Assembly: GCF_002092855.1 (NCBI RefSeq)
Contig: NZ_LVLC01000023.1
Span: forward strand, 62,001-126,000
DNA from: Campylobacter concisus
GTDB taxonomy: Bacteria > Campylobacterota > Campylobacteria > Campylobacterales > Campylobacteraceae
Direction of reading: 5' to 3'
DNA length: 64,000 bases
Shown: positions 25,680-35,284 of the stretch, piece after piece
How the letters are laid out: each line of letters starts with the position of its first letter
How positions within the stretch are numbered: position 1 is the first letter of the stretch
Program-made: the position numbers and the translations under genes
Notes under the pieces: generated by a model
Seen by the model: the letters and a program-made list of their open reading frames with translations, nothing else
Databases searched by the model: none
What the model was told of the DNA's origin: nothing

Positions 25680-26400
25680 TAAATTTATGCTCACCCAGCC
25701 TAAATTCTCTTTTATAAATTTAAACTATAAACAAGCGAATTTTTTAGCAAATTTAGCCTGCTATTAAGCGAAATCTAACTTAAAATGCTAAACACAAGTG
25801 CCATAAACTTACAAATTATCAAATTTACTCTTTCAGGCGAGCTCTTGCCTAGTCGAATTTCAGTAAAGCGCCCATGTAATGGTTGGCAGAAAAAGGATGG
25901 AGCAAATTCTAGTAAGCAAAAATTAAAATTTGCTACATTTAATCCACAAACAATCAAACTTCTCGTCAAATTTGGTCGCCACATAAAACCAAGAGTAGTC
26001 AAAGCTTTTTGTAAAAAGTATTATTAAAGCAATATCCCATTATCAAATTTAGCTAGATATTAGGCAAAATTTGGCTTAAAAACACTCACGCAAGCACTAA
26101 AATTTTGTAAGCTCGCAAGAGAGTCGATTTACCTAGATTATTTTTAGCAAAGCGTATATGCAAGCGATAGCAAAATGATTGGATTATGCTGGGCAAAGAT
26201 CAAAATTTACTAAATTTAAGCCACTCCTAAATTTCTTCTACAAAATTTAACCGTAAGCCGTATCAACCCTGCAAACGCCTTTGCGTAAATTTAACACATA
26301 TAAAAATGATAGGATTTTTGGAAAATAATTATTTATAAGTTTTTGTATTTAAAATTTAATGTAAGAAAGAGCAAGCTAGCACCTGCTCTTTGTTTAGAAT
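25680..26400. other. Accessory intergenic stretch, no intact gene
   Basis: About 700 bases between the broken SUKH copy and infC. Two diverged segments, about 25740-25960 and 26045-26210, share a common pattern (for example TTTCAGTAAAGCGC against TTTTAGCAAAGCG, followed by similar GCAGAAAA / GCAAAATG stretches). They look like decayed copies of one unknown sequence. Short open frames here (for example 25785-26027) have no recognisable domain or ribosome site and I do not call them genes. Confidence 0.4.
26366..26391 (-). terminator. Candidate terminator of thrS-infC
   Basis: Eight-base arms AAAGAGCA/TGCTCTTT with a ten-base loop, ten bases after the infC stop on the minus strand, followed by CTTACATTAAATTTT. 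The U-tract is poor but position and stem fit. Confidence 0.55.
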
Positions 26401-26919
26401 TTAACCCTTTTTTGGAGTTACAAGCATATTTACATAACGACCTTCTATCATAGGTTCTTTATCGCGATCAGCTTCATTTTTTATCATTTCCCAGACCTTC
26501 TCAAGCATAGCTACACCAGCTTCTGGAGTGCTCATCTCGCGACCCTTTAAAAATACACGAAATTTAACGTGTTTGCCATCTTGCAAAAACTCGCTTGCGT
26601 GTTTAACCTTGTAGTTTATATCGTTTTGGGCGATCTTGACAGAGAGTTTTATCTCTTTTATCTCGATGGTTTTTTGCTTTTTCTTGGCCTCTTTTTGCTT
26701 TTTCTCTTGCTGATAACGGAATTTACCATAGTCCATTATCTTGCAAACTGGTGGCTTCGCGTCTGGCGCTATAAGCACTAGATCAAGCCCAAGCTTATTT
26801 GAGATCTCTAAAGCCTCTTCTCTTGAGATGACACCGTATGCCGTGCCATCATCCCCTACACATCTTACCTCTCTCGCCCTTATGTCCTCATTGAGCAATA
26901 CTTCATTTTCCTTACTCAA
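26401..26919 (-). CDS. infC: Translation initiation factor IF-3
   Basis: A 172-residue factor that binds the 30S subunit and checks start-codon pairing. The N-terminal [18 protein letters not shown], the linker [20 protein letters not shown] and the C-terminal [20 protein letters not shown] plus [12 protein letters not shown] are all diagnostic. The start is TTG 26919, supported by GAGG seven bases upstream; it overlaps the thrS stop in TTGA. A non-ATG start is notable because IF-3 discriminates against weak start codons and many infC genes use one for self-control (AUU in E. coli). Confidence 0.95.
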   Translation of the reverse strand: MSKENEVLLNEDIRAREVRCVGDDGTAYGVISREEALEISNKLGLDLVLIAPDAKPPVCKIMDYGKFRYQQEKKQKEAKKKQKTIEIKEIKLSVKIAQNDINYKVKHASEFLQDGKHVKFRVFLKGREMSTPEAGVAMLEKVWEMIKNEADRDKEPMIEGRYVNMLVTPKKG

Positions 26920-28736
26920 AAATGTACCTCACTAAGTTTCTCCTTCGTTAAATTTATAAATTCCGCCAAGCTCATATCGCTCTGCGTCCTAGCCTGTCTG
27001 TCGCGTAGCGCAACGCTCTTGTTCGCTACTTCGTTGTCACCTAGCACGACTATCATAGGCACCCTTTGTTTTTCTGCCGTTCTTATTCTTTTATTTAAAC
27101 TCTCATTTTTACTTGCGATCTCGCTATCGACGTTGATCTTTCTTAGCTCGCGTGAAATTTCTTTTGCATAGTCTAAATGCACGTCGCTAATAGGCACGAT
27201 GACGACTTGCGTAGGAGCTATGAAAAATGGTAGCTCGCCAGCAGTGTGCTCAAGTAAAATTCCTATAAATCTCTCAAAACTGCCAAGCAAGGCTCTGTGA
27301 AGCATTACAGGGCGCTGTCTTTCGTTATTTGCGTCGATGTAGCCTAGATCAAAGCGCTCTGGCAAGTTAAAATCAACTTGTATAGTGCCGCATTGCCACT
27401 TTCGTTTTAATGCGTCGGTGATTTTGATGTCGATTTTTGGTCCATAAAATGCGCCACCGCCCTCGTCGATACCGTATCTAAAACCGTTTTCATCAAGCGC
27501 TTCTTTTAGCGCTTTGGTTGCAGTCTCCCAAATTTCGTCCCCGCCAATCGCTTTTGCAGGCTTGGTCGAAATTTCCATCTCGTAATGAAAGCCGAAATTT
27601 TCCATTATTTTGCCGGCAAATTTTAAAATTTCTAGGATATTTTCTTTGATTTGGCTTGGCATACAAAAGATGTGCGAGTCATCTTGTGCAAATTCTCTAA
27701 CCCTGAAAAGTCCGTGAAGCACACCGCTTTTTTCATGGCGATGCACGACGCCATACTCGAAAAATTTAAGTGGCAAATCGCGGTAAGAGCGGATGTCACT
27801 TTGATAAACTTTGATGTGGCCGACGCAGTTCATCGGCTTTATGCCATACTCTGCGTCGTCAATAGTCGTAAAGTACATATTTTCTTTGTAGTTTGCGTAG
27901 TGGCCGCTCTTTTTCCATACGTCGGCTTTTAGTAGCTCGGGGCCTCTAACCGGCTCGTAGCCGCGGTCGCGGTGGGCTTTGTATAAAATTTGCTCTAACT
28001 TCGAGCGCAAGCGTCCGCCGTTTGGCAGCCAGATCGGTAGACCGCCGCCGACCTCTTCGTCGAAGGTAAATAGCTTCATCTCGACGCCAAGCTTTCTATG
28101 GTCACGCTTTTTGGCCTCTTCGATGATGCGGATGTGCTCTTTTAGGCTCTCTTTGTCTGCGTATGCTGTGCCATAAATTCTAGTTAGCATCTCACGGCTC
28201 TCATCTCCGCCAAGATAAGCTCCAGCCACGCGTGTAAGCTTGAAAAATTTTAAAAATTTAGTATTTGGCACATGTGGTCCACGGCAAAGATCTTCAAAAT
28301 CGCCTTGCGAGTAGCTGCTAACTTCGCCATCTGGAATTCTTTTTAAGACCTCTTGTTTTAGATCGTCGTTTTTAAATTTCTCACTCATATTAGCTTTAGT
28401 TGAGCAAGCTTTTACGATGTCAAATTTCTTCTCAGCAAGCTCTTTCATCTTATCTTCGATCGCTGCTAGATCGCTCTCGCCTAGCTTCGTGCCCTCATCA
28501 TCAACTCTAAAATCATAATAAAACCCATCTTCTACGTTTGGTCCGACAAAGAATTTCGCCTTTGGATAGAGTGATTTGATAGCTTGTGCCATGAGGTGTG
28601 CACAGGAGTGTCTGATAACGTGTAGTGCCTCTTTTGAGTTGTCAAAATAGATAGGCTCAGCACTACTCTCACGCCCTGCGATACTTTGTGTATCGACTAT
28701 TTCGCCATTTAGTTTGTATGCGATGATATCGCTCAT
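26916..28736 (-). CDS. thrS: Threonyl-tRNA synthetase
   Basis: A 606-residue class II aminoacyl-tRNA synthetase. The N-terminal region is shorter than in E. coli, starting with the editing-domain part: [24 protein letters not shown] carries the zinc-type His motif. The catalytic core has motif 2 ([14 protein letters not shown]), zinc ligands in [10 protein letters not shown], and motif 3 ([20 protein letters not shown]). The C-terminal anticodon domain begins at [16 protein letters not shown]. It is the first gene of a thrS-infC unit. Confidence 0.96.
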   Translation of the reverse strand: MSDIIAYKLNGEIVDTQSIAGRESSAEPIYFDNSKEALHVIRHSCAHLMAQAIKSLYPKAKFFVGPNVEDGFYYDFRVDDEGTKLGESDLAAIEDKMKELAEKKFDIVKACSTKANMSEKFKNDDLKQEVLKRIPDGEVSSYSQGDFEDLCRGPHVPNTKFLKFFKLTRVAGAYLGGDESREMLTRIYGTAYADKESLKEHIRIIEEAKKRDHRKLGVEMKLFTFDEEVGGGLPIWLPNGGRLRSKLEQILYKAHRDRGYEPVRGPELLKADVWKKSGHYANYKENMYFTTIDDAEYGIKPMNCVGHIKVYQSDIRSYRDLPLKFFEYGVVHRHEKSGVLHGLFRVREFAQDDSHIFCMPSQIKENILEILKFAGKIMENFGFHYEMEISTKPAKAIGGDEIWETATKALKEALDENGFRYGIDEGGGAFYGPKIDIKITDALKRKWQCGTIQVDFNLPERFDLGYIDANNERQRPVMLHRALLGSFERFIGILLEHTAGELPFFIAPTQVVIVPISDVHLDYAKEISRELRKINVDSEIASKNESLNKRIRTAEKQRVPMIVVLGDNEVANKSVALRDRQARTQSDMSLAEFINLTKEKLSEVHF

Positions 28737-28960
28737 TGTTTTTCCTTATATCAAATTGTCTTTTTTACGATAAAAGAACGATTAAGGATTTTATCTAAAT
28801 GGGCTTTAAGCTAAACTTAATATTTACTAAGCAAATTTTTATAAATTCTTTTTAAATCCGCAAGCTTTGATATATAAATTTATTTATAAAATATATATAT
28901 TTATATTTAATAAATACGTAAATCCCTAAATTTAAAGATTCTTATTTATATAATTTATTA

Positions 28961-29090
28961 TATTTTAAGATTATGCCTGATAATATTTGTTCTTGAAATG
29001 AATTTAGCAATTTCTCGTCTTTGTATTATTTAAATTCATTTTTCTCCCGACAATATTTAGTGCTAGGAAGTGGTTAGCCTAGCACTTTTT
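28961..29090 (+). ncRNA. Candidate small RNA with plus-strand terminator
   Basis: Between two minus-strand genes there is a well-formed intrinsic terminator pointing the other way: AGTGCTAGG/CCTAGCACT (29059-29067 and 29078-29086, ten-base loop) followed by TTTTTATT. Upstream is a second long stem, AAATGAATTTA/TAAATTCATTT (28996-29006 and 29031-29041), and before that a TATAAT box at 28949-28954. Together these fit a roughly 130-nucleotide plus-strand RNA. No homologue is recognised and transcription is unproven. The terminator overlaps the last codon of the ybaK-like gene. Confidence 0.4.
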
Positions 29091-29655
29091 ATTCTGCAAA
29101 ATTTATTAGCGTTGGTCGTACTATCTTCGTATAATCTTTTGTATTTAAAATGATCGATCTATCAAGTAGTCCTGCATTAAATGCGATCTCATCGTTTCTT
29201 TGTAGTAACCTTTCATCAACTACAATGTGTAAATTTTTATGAAAGCTAAATGGTGGCACTGATCCAAAAACACAATCTGTCAATGCCAAAACTTCATCTG
29301 GACTAGCTAGGCTTGCTCTTTTGCCGTCAAATTTTTGTGTCAAGCTATCAAGATTTGCTTGCATATCGGCTGGCAAAATAGCCAAAATATAAATTTTACC
29401 AGCCTTCATCGCTGGCTTTTCATCGCTTAGTAAATAATCATTTAGCACATTTTCATCTTTAAAAATTTGCCTAAATCTCTCCTCATCCACCCCTTTAATA
29501 GAGCAAACTAGAGCCTTTGCGCCTTGACTCATCTTTGTTCCTCTAAGTTTTGCTACCTCTTCTGAAGTGGTCGCACTCTCATGGTTTAGAACTTTAAATT
29601 TGGCTTCATTCTTGCTAAGAAGCTCATGTATCTTATTAAAAATTTGCTCAGACAC
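29089..29655 (-). CDS. YbaK/ProX-type aminoacyl-tRNA deacylase
   Basis: A 188-residue protein of the YbaK/prolyl-tRNA-editing family, predicted to hydrolyse mischarged tRNA in trans. The family layout is visible: HESATTSEEVAKLRGTKMSQ, then ALVCSIKG, a central AILPADMQANLDSLTQKFDGKRASLASPDEV with the catalytic Lys region, and DCVFGSVPPFSFH-type Gly-Ser-Val-Pro-Pro loop. I start at GTG 29655, seven bases after AAAGGAAAG, because a longer frame would overlap the divergent ung gene and its promoter. The substrate amino acid is unknown. Confidence 0.83.
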   Translation of the reverse strand: MSEQIFNKIHELLSKNEAKFKVLNHESATTSEEVAKLRGTKMSQGAKALVCSIKGVDEERFRQIFKDENVLNDYLLSDEKPAMKAGKIYILAILPADMQANLDSLTQKFDGKRASLASPDEVLALTDCVFGSVPPFSFHKNLHIVVDERLLQRNDEIAFNAGLLDRSIILNTKDYTKIVRPTLINFAE

Positions 29656-29719
29656 AGCTCTTTCCTTTGGATAAATTTTAGTTAAAATTATACAGCTAAA
29701 ACTTATAAAAGGCAGGAAG

Positions 29720-30412
29720 ATGCAGATAAATTTAGATGATATAAAGATCGAGCCAAGTTGGAAAGAGATGTTAAAAGATGAGTTTTTGAGTGAAAATTTT
29801 GCGCGTATCAAAGAAAATTTCTTAAAAGCAAAGAGTACTGGCGTTATCTATCCACCAAGCGCGCTTATATTTAATGCATTTAACCTAACGCCATTTCACG
29901 ATGTCAAAGTCGTCATCCTAGGCCAAGATCCATACCATGGCGCAAATCAAGCCATGGGATTAAGCTTTTCAGTACCTAGTGGCGTAAAAGTCCCACCAAG
30001 TCTTGTAAATATCTATAAAGAAATTTACGCTGATCTTGGCATAAAAGAGCCAAATAGCGGCGATCTAACAAAATGGGCAAAACAAGGCGTACTACTACTA
30101 AACTCAACTTTAAGCGTTAGCGCTGGAGTGGCAAATTCTCATGCAAGCTTTGGCTGGCAGGGCTTTACTGATGCTGTAATAAAAAAGATAAGCGAAAATT
30201 TACAAAACGTAGTTTTTATACTTTGGGGCAACCCAGCTAGAGCCAAAGCACCGCTCATTGACACCAGCAAGCACCTCATCTTAGAGGCAGCACATCCAAG
30301 CCCTCTGGCTCGTGGGGCGTTTTTTGGCTGCCGTCACTTCTCAAAAGCAAACATTTATCTAGCAAACCACGGCAAAACGCCAATAGACTGGGATCTAAAC
30401 GTAAAAATTTGA
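29720..30412 (+). CDS. ung: Uracil-DNA glycosylase
   Basis: A 230-residue base-excision repair enzyme removing uracil from DNA. The water-activating motif is VVILGQDPYHGANQAMGLSF (near residue 65), with LLLNSTLSV for uracil binding, and the C-terminal leucine-loop motif EAAHPSPLARGAFFGCRHF. Standard family-1 length. GGCAGGAAG precedes the ATG. It is divergent from the deacylase gene. Confidence 0.96.
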   Translation: MQINLDDIKIEPSWKEMLKDEFLSENFARIKENFLKAKSTGVIYPPSALIFNAFNLTPFHDVKVVILGQDPYHGANQAMGLSFSVPSGVKVPPSLVNIYKEIYADLGIKEPNSGDLTKWAKQGVLLLNSTLSVSAGVANSHASFGWQGFTDAVIKKISENLQNVVFILWGNPARAKAPLIDTSKHLILEAAHPSPLARGAFFGCRHFSKANIYLANHGKTPIDWDLNVKI

Positions 30413-30429
30413 TCTATTTTTTTAGATCA
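30410..30429. terminator. Short palindrome between convergent genes
   Basis: Seven-base arms TGATCTA/TAGATCA with a TTTTTT loop overlap the ung stop and the stop of the facing small gene. It could act as a weak two-way terminator; the stem is AU-rich. Confidence 0.35.
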
Positions 30430-30707
30430 TTTAAAAGTTTGTTTGTCTCTTCAAGCTTTCTTTTGCAAAATTTCTCATCTTTGTTTTGCAAAATTATGGC
30501 TTCTTGGCCGCTTTGTCTTTGTTTAAACTCATCAAATTTAAGCTCAAAAAGCCTTAACGCCTTTTCATCATTTGCAAGTCGCTTGCTCTCTTTGGCATAA
30601 AGCTCGTCAAGATAGAGCCTACTTTGCTTGATATATTCATTGCAAACATCGTTTGCATGGACTAAATTTACGCCAAGTAAAATGGCAAAAATAGCTATTT
30701 TTTTCAT
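30414..30707 (-). CDS. Hypothetical small secreted protein
   Basis: A 97-residue protein that I cannot assign. A signal peptide (MKKIAIFAILLGVNLVHA, cleavage after HA) is followed by a highly charged, helical mature part of about 79 residues, probably a coiled coil, with one Cys near each end (DVCNEY and KFCKRK) that could form a disulfide. It resembles lysozyme-inhibitor-like or LPP-type small periplasmic proteins only in general character. AAGGAAAAAC precedes the ATG. It stands alone between ung and the FMN-binding gene. Confidence 0.7.
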   Translation of the reverse strand: MKKIAIFAILLGVNLVHANDVCNEYIKQSRLYLDELYAKESKRLANDEKALRLFELKFDEFKQRQSGQEAIILQNKDEKFCKRKLEETNKLLNDLKK

Positions 30708-30786
30708 GTTTTTCCTTGAAATTTTTGCGTTATACTAGCCTTTAAGCACTTAAATTTTAAAATGCTCTTTCAAAAAAGGATAAAAA

Positions 30787-31314
30787 ATGAGACGAAAAGA
30801 TAGAGAGCTAAGCCGCGAAGATGGCCTAAAAATCATAGATGAATGCGAATATGCGGTAATTTCATGCGTGGATGATGAGGGAGAAATTTTTAGCGTACCG
30901 ATCTCACCTGTTAGAGTTGGTGAAAGTATTTTTATACACGGAGCTACCGCTGGCTGTAAGGCAAAACTACTTCAAGATGGACGAAAAGTGGAGTTTGTCT
31001 GCGTTAGTTTCAATAAAGTCCCTCATCTAAGCGAAAGTGAGCTAGAGGCGATAAAAGATGATGGCAAGGCACTTGGAGGCAAGGTTTTTACGACTGAGTA
31101 CAAAAGTGCCATCGCAAAAACTAGAGTTTACGAGATCACAGACGAGGCCAAAAAATATGAAATTTTAAAAATTCTCAGCCTAAAATACACAGCTTATGCG
31201 ATGAACACCTTTGAAACAGCGGCTCAGTATGGGTTAAAGATTACTAAAATTTATGAGTTTAAGATAGAAAGTCTTACTGCAAAGGCTAAAATTTTGCCAA
31301 AACCAGCAAATTAA
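30787..31314 (+). CDS. Pyridoxamine 5'-phosphate oxidase-family flavin-binding protein (NimA-like)
   Basis: A 175-residue split-barrel protein likely to bind FMN. The opening RRKDRELSREDGLKIIDECEYAVISCVDDEGEIFSVPIS is characteristic of the NimA-like branch, followed by IFIHGATAGCKAKLL and VEFVCVS strands. These proteins act as flavin or F420/heme-type oxidoreductases; nitroimidazole reduction is known for some members, but the role here is unknown. AAAAAGGA precedes the ATG. rarA follows ten bases later. Confidence 0.82.
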   Translation: MRRKDRELSREDGLKIIDECEYAVISCVDDEGEIFSVPISPVRVGESIFIHGATAGCKAKLLQDGRKVEFVCVSFNKVPHLSESELEAIKDDGKALGGKVFTTEYKSAIAKTRVYEITDEAKKYEILKILSLKYTAYAMNTFETAAQYGLKITKIYEFKIESLTAKAKILPKPAN

Positions 31315-31324
31315 AGGAACAAAT

Positions 31325-32509
31325 TTGAGCTCACTTGCGCTGATGTTTAGACCAAAAAACTTGGATGAAATTTGCGGGCAAAAGGCGGTTAAAGCGGCAT
31401 TTTTAAAATTTATAGCCTCTAGCAAAATCCCACACTCCATCTTTTATGGTCCAGCAGGTTGTGGCAAGACGAGCTTTGCAAGGGCAGTCGCAAGCGGCGC
31501 AAACTACGACTTTTACGAGTTTGACGGCGGAAATTTAAAGATAGATGACTTTCGCAAAATTTTAAAAAACTACGAAAACGCCCTAAATAAGCCACTCTTT
31601 TTCATAGACGAGATCCACCGCCTAAGCAAAACCCAACAAGAAGCACTGCTAATTCCCATGGAAAACTACAAAGCCCTAGTTATCGGCGCTAGCACCGAAA
31701 ATCCCTTTTTCACGCTAAGCTCAGGTATCAGAAGTCGCTCGATGCTCTTTGAGTTTAGGCCACTTAGCAGTAGCGATTTTGAGGAGCTTCTTGACAAGAT
31801 CAAAGAGCAAATTTCATTTAACATAGATGATGAGGCAAAGGAGTATCTCTTTAAAAGTAGTGGCGGTGACGCAAGAGCTATGCTAAATTTACTTGAATTT
31901 GCCGTCACACTTGATGAAAATGTAAGCTTAGAAAATTTAAAAACACTTCGCCAAAACGCCCTAAAAGAGGGGGCAAAAGAGGACGACACGCACTACGAGC
32001 TAGCAAGCGCTTTTATAAAAAGTCTGCGTGGAAGCGACGAAAACGCCGTTATCTACTACCTTGCAAGGCTCATAGACTCTGGCGAGAGTGCGGACTTCAT
32101 CGCTAGAAGGATGGCGATATTTGCCAGCGAAGACATCGGCAATGCAAACCCAAATGCGCTAAATTTAGCCGCCAGCACGCTTAGCACGGTAAAAGAGATA
32201 GGCTTTCCAGAGGCTAGGATCATACTGGCTCAGTGCGCCATCTATCTAGCCAGCTCGCCAAAGTCAAACTCCAGCTACAATGCAATAAATACTGCCCTAA
32301 AATACGTGCAAAGCGAGGAAATTTTAAAGATCCCGCCATATCTAAAAAATCACACAAAAGAGAGCAAAGACTACCTTTATCCGCATGATTTTGGCGGCTG
32401 GGTCGAGCAAAAATATCTAGAGAAACCGCTCGTTTTTTACAAAAGTAAGGGCATAGGCTTTGAAAAAACGCTAAATGAGTGGCTAGAGAAAATAAAATTC
32501 AAGGGTTAA
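31325..32509 (+). CDS. rarA: Replication-associated recombination protein A (AAA+ ATPase)
   Basis: A 394-residue AAA+ protein acting at stalled replication forks, related to clamp loaders. Visible: N-terminal ALMFRPKNLDEICGQKAV, Walker A GPAGCGKTSFA, Walker B FIDEIHRLSKTQQEALL, sensor 1 IGASTENPFF, the arginine region SGIRSRSMLFEF, then sensor 2 SGGDARAMLNLLEF. The C-terminal tetramerisation domain includes FASEDIGNANPNALNLA and FGGWVEQKYL. The start is TTG 31325 after AAAGGA. Confidence 0.93.
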   Translation: MSSLALMFRPKNLDEICGQKAVKAAFLKFIASSKIPHSIFYGPAGCGKTSFARAVASGANYDFYEFDGGNLKIDDFRKILKNYENALNKPLFFIDEIHRLSKTQQEALLIPMENYKALVIGASTENPFFTLSSGIRSRSMLFEFRPLSSSDFEELLDKIKEQISFNIDDEAKEYLFKSSGGDARAMLNLLEFAVTLDENVSLENLKTLRQNALKEGAKEDDTHYELASAFIKSLRGSDENAVIYYLARLIDSGESADFIARRMAIFASEDIGNANPNALNLAASTLSTVKEIGFPEARIILAQCAIYLASSPKSNSSYNAINTALKYVQSEEILKIPPYLKNHTKESKDYLYPHDFGGWVEQKYLEKPLVFYKSKGIGFEKTLNEWLEKIKFKG

Positions 32510-33160
32510 ATATTAGGCTTTACTCTGTCAGATTTATGGAGTAAATTTTAAAAGAAACGTAGATGAACTAGCAAAATTTAGTGTACATCGCAAATTTAAA
32601 GATATAAGACGTACCTTGGTGTAGATTAACAACGGCTTACGGCAGAGTAAGCGGATTTCCAGAAATTTTTAAACAACTTTAGGCAGCGATCGGCAAGAAA
32701 AATTTGACGCAAAGATTGACTACCAGCAAGTCAAATAGCGGACAAAATATGGCAAATCTAACAAATAACAATGAAGCAAAATTTAACGCCAAAGCCCTTT
32801 AAAAGCGTTTGATAAAATTTTTTAGCAAAACTAATAATCAAATACGTTTTGCCAAGTTATATCCGCGCAAGAAAGATTGCAAATTGCTTTAAAAAGTCAT
32901 CTAAAGCATACAAAAACATAATTTTAAAAATTTAAATAATTTTAGCCTTCTTAAATCTTCATTGTAGGATAAATTTAAAAATTATCAATCAAAAAACGAC
33001 TTAGAGCGTAAAAATATCTGCCGTAAAACCTGGCTAGTAAAAATGCGCTTGCCACGAATAAGCCGAAACTAGCACGAAATTTTAAGCCAAGCTAAAAAAT
33101 TTTTCTTATTTATTTTAATTTTATATTTTTTTAAATATACTCGCTCTTTAAACTACACCA
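32510..33160. other. 650-base region without an intact gene, possible coding remnant
   Basis: No intact frame. On the plus strand at about 32600-32800 one frame reads protein-like with stops: PWCRLTTAYGRVSGFPEIF, a stop, then AAIGKKNLTQRLTT and onward to AKFNAKAL and a stop. I do not recognise the family. The final 100 bases before agcS are AT-rich and would contain its promoter. Confidence 0.35.
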
Positions 33161-34594
33161 ATGAAAGTCAAGAGAATGCCTACAAATTTTGCTGAAATTT
33201 TAAATAATTGTGTTGAGAGTATAAATTCATTTCTCTGGGGCCCATACTTCCTCATTGCCCTACTTTGCGGCACTGGGCTCTTTTTTACCATTAGGCTTGG
33301 CTTTGTTCAAATTTTTAAGTTTAAAATGGGGTTAAAAGAGCTTTTTGGAAATTTCTCACTTCATGGCGAGGCGGCTGGCAAGGCTGGCATGAGTCAGTTT
33401 CAAGCAGTCGCAACTGCGATCGCCGCACAAGTCGGCACTGGCAATCTAGTAGGCGCAACGACGGCCCTTATCATGGGTGGACCTGGAGCGATTTTTTGGA
33501 TGTGGTGTGCTGCATTTTTAGGCATGGCTACAAATTTTGCTGAAATTTGCCTTGCTCAAATTTACCGCACAAAAGACGACAGCAGTCATACAATAGGTGG
33601 TCCAGCATTTTACATAAGCCGCGGTTTAAAAGGTAAATTAGCAAAAATTTTAGCTGGATTTTTTGCTATCGCTATCATCATTGCACTTGGTTTTATCGGC
33701 AATATGGTTCAAGCAAACTCCATATCAGATGGTTTTAGCGGTGCTTTTGGCATACCGCAGTGGCTAACTGGAGCCTTTTTGGCAATGGTTTGTGCAGTCA
33801 TCTTTATAGGTGGCGTAAAGGCAATCGCAAGAGTAGCTGAAAAGATCGTGCCTATCATGGCTCTACTTTACGTAGGAGTGGGGTTAGCTATTATATTTTT
33901 AAATTTTCAGCAAATTCCAGAAGCAGTTTCACTTATTTTTAGAGCCGCATTTGATCCTTCAGCGGCTTGGGGTGGGGCGACTGGGGCTAGCATCGCAGCT
34001 GCTATGAGATACGGCATAGCAAGGGGTCTTTTTAGTAACGAAGCTGGCATGGGCTCAACTCCGCACGCACACGCTGCTGCAAACGTCAAACACCCGGTCG
34101 ATCAAGCAGTCCTTGGCATAATGAGCGTTTTTGTAGATACATTTATCGTCTTAAATATCACCGTTTTTGTAGTGCTTACCGCAAATGTCATCAGCTTTGA
34201 AAACGGCAAGGCAGTCTTTACTGGCATTACCTTGGTGCAAGAAGCCTTCTCTTCACACATCTTTGGCAAAGCAGGCGGATATGGCTTTGTAGCGATTTGT
34301 CTATTTTTCTTTGCATTTACAACGATACTTGGATGGTACTACTTTGCTGAGATCAACGTACGCTACCTTTTAGGGGCAAAAGCGGTCAGAGCTTTTCAAA
34401 TTTTAGTAGTCGTTTTTGTCTTCTTGGGAAGCTTGCAAAAGGTGGATTTTGTCTGGAGCCTAGCAGATATGTTCAATGGCTTGATGGTCGTACCAAATTT
34501 AATTGCCATTATCATTTTAAGCCCTATCGTGGCAAAGCTTTTAAAAGATCACGATGCCGGCAAAGAGTATGATGTGAAAGATTATTTGAAATAA
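33161..34594 (+). CDS. Sodium:alanine symporter (AGCS family)
   Basis: A 477-residue inner-membrane amino acid symporter with about eleven helices. Family signatures: the first-helix FLWGPYFLIALLCGTGLFFTIRLGFVQI region, QAVATAIAAQVGTGNLVGATTAL (Na+/amino-acid site), MATNFAEICLAQIYR, and RGLFSNEAGMGSTPHAHAAA. Cargo is most likely alanine, serine or glycine. Start choice is uncertain: ATG 33161 has no evident ribosome site and ATG 33176 has an AAGAG that is rather close. A single-gene unit followed by tRNA-Val on the other strand. Confidence 0.9.
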   Translation: MKVKRMPTNFAEILNNCVESINSFLWGPYFLIALLCGTGLFFTIRLGFVQIFKFKMGLKELFGNFSLHGEAAGKAGMSQFQAVATAIAAQVGTGNLVGATTALIMGGPGAIFWMWCAAFLGMATNFAEICLAQIYRTKDDSSHTIGGPAFYISRGLKGKLAKILAGFFAIAIIIALGFIGNMVQANSISDGFSGAFGIPQWLTGAFLAMVCAVIFIGGVKAIARVAEKIVPIMALLYVGVGLAIIFLNFQQIPEAVSLIFRAAFDPSAAWGGATGASIAAAMRYGIARGLFSNEAGMGSTPHAHAAANVKHPVDQAVLGIMSVFVDTFIVLNITVFVVLTANVISFENGKAVFTGITLVQEAFSSHIFGKAGGYGFVAICLFFFAFTTILGWYYFAEINVRYLLGAKAVRAFQILVVVFVFLGSLQKVDFVWSLADMFNGLMVVPNLIAIIILSPIVAKLLKDHDAGKEYDVKDYLK

Positions 34595-34668
34595 ATCTTT
34601 ACCGCATCTTTAGAAAATTTACTAACAATTAATTTTTAAATCTCTTGTTTAGGATGTTTTATTAGAAG

Positions 34669-34744
34669 TGGTGGCCCCGAATGGACTCGAACCATCGACC
34701 ACTACCATGTCAAGGTAGTGCTCTACCAACTGAGCTACGGGACC
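34669..34744 (-). tRNA. tRNA-Val (anticodon GAC)
   Basis: A complete 76-nucleotide cloverleaf on the minus strand. Acceptor arms GGTCCCG/CGGGGCC pair with one G-U. D-arm GCTCAGTTGGTAGAGC; anticodon stem CTACC/GGTAG with loop TTGACAT giving GAC; T-arm GATGG-TTCGAGT-CCATT; the encoded 3' end is ACCA. Confidence 0.95.
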
Positions 34745-34832
34745 AAAGATTTGGGATTATATTTTATTTTCTATTTTATTTAGCTTAATTCTTTAGTAAT
34801 TAAATTTATTTATAAGCAATAAATGTAATGGA

Positions 34833-35189
34833 TAAAATTAGAATTAGCTAACGCTTGCTTCGCAGTTATCGGTAAAGATGAAAACTACCCGGTCAATATC
34901 GGCAACTCACACATCGCCATAAAAACTCCTTGATAGCGATAAAGAGCTAAAATGTGTAAGCTACCACTATGATGTAGGACATGGTGCTAGCTTTGGAAAT
35001 TACCTTGAATACTAAAAGCCAACATATAAAATTTATGAGAAGAATATGCTAGAGCAAAAGATCGATGTTAAGAAAAAAATCTTAAAAGATGAATATAAAC
35101 CTATAAGAGAGGAAGGGGAATTTTTAAAACAAAAGGCTAATAAGAACAATATAAAAACTAGTTGGTGGACTAGCGGGTTAGAAGTCTAG
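34833..35189 (+). pseudogene. Broken unknown gene next to tRNA-Val
   Basis: A coding trace in two frames: LELANACFAVIGKDENYPVN then NIGNSHIAIKTP and a stop. The neighbouring frame continues SDKELKCVSYHYDVGHG, ASFGNYLEY, an in-frame TAA, then TYKIYEKNMLEQKIDVKKKI and finally EYKPIREEGEFLKQKANK to TSWWTSGLEV and stop TAG 35187-35189. The protein is not recognised. It has at least one frameshift and one internal stop. Its position between a tRNA gene and the glycan locus fits a relic of integrated DNA. Confidence 0.55.
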
Positions 35190-35284
35190 CTTAAAAAACT
35201 AACCAGCTTGTATTGGTTTTATTATTTAAATCACGATAAGCTTGCTAAAATCAAGTCAATATAAATTTTTAAATTAAAAACCTA

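Noticed and set aside
25785-26027. Open frames on both strands (80 and 75 residues)
   Set aside because: No ribosome site, no domain pattern, and they lie in a region of decayed repeats; composition looks non-coding.
29710-29811. Long N-terminal extension of the YbaK-like protein
   Set aside because: It overlaps the 5' end of ung on the other strand; GTG 29655 has a proper ribosome site.
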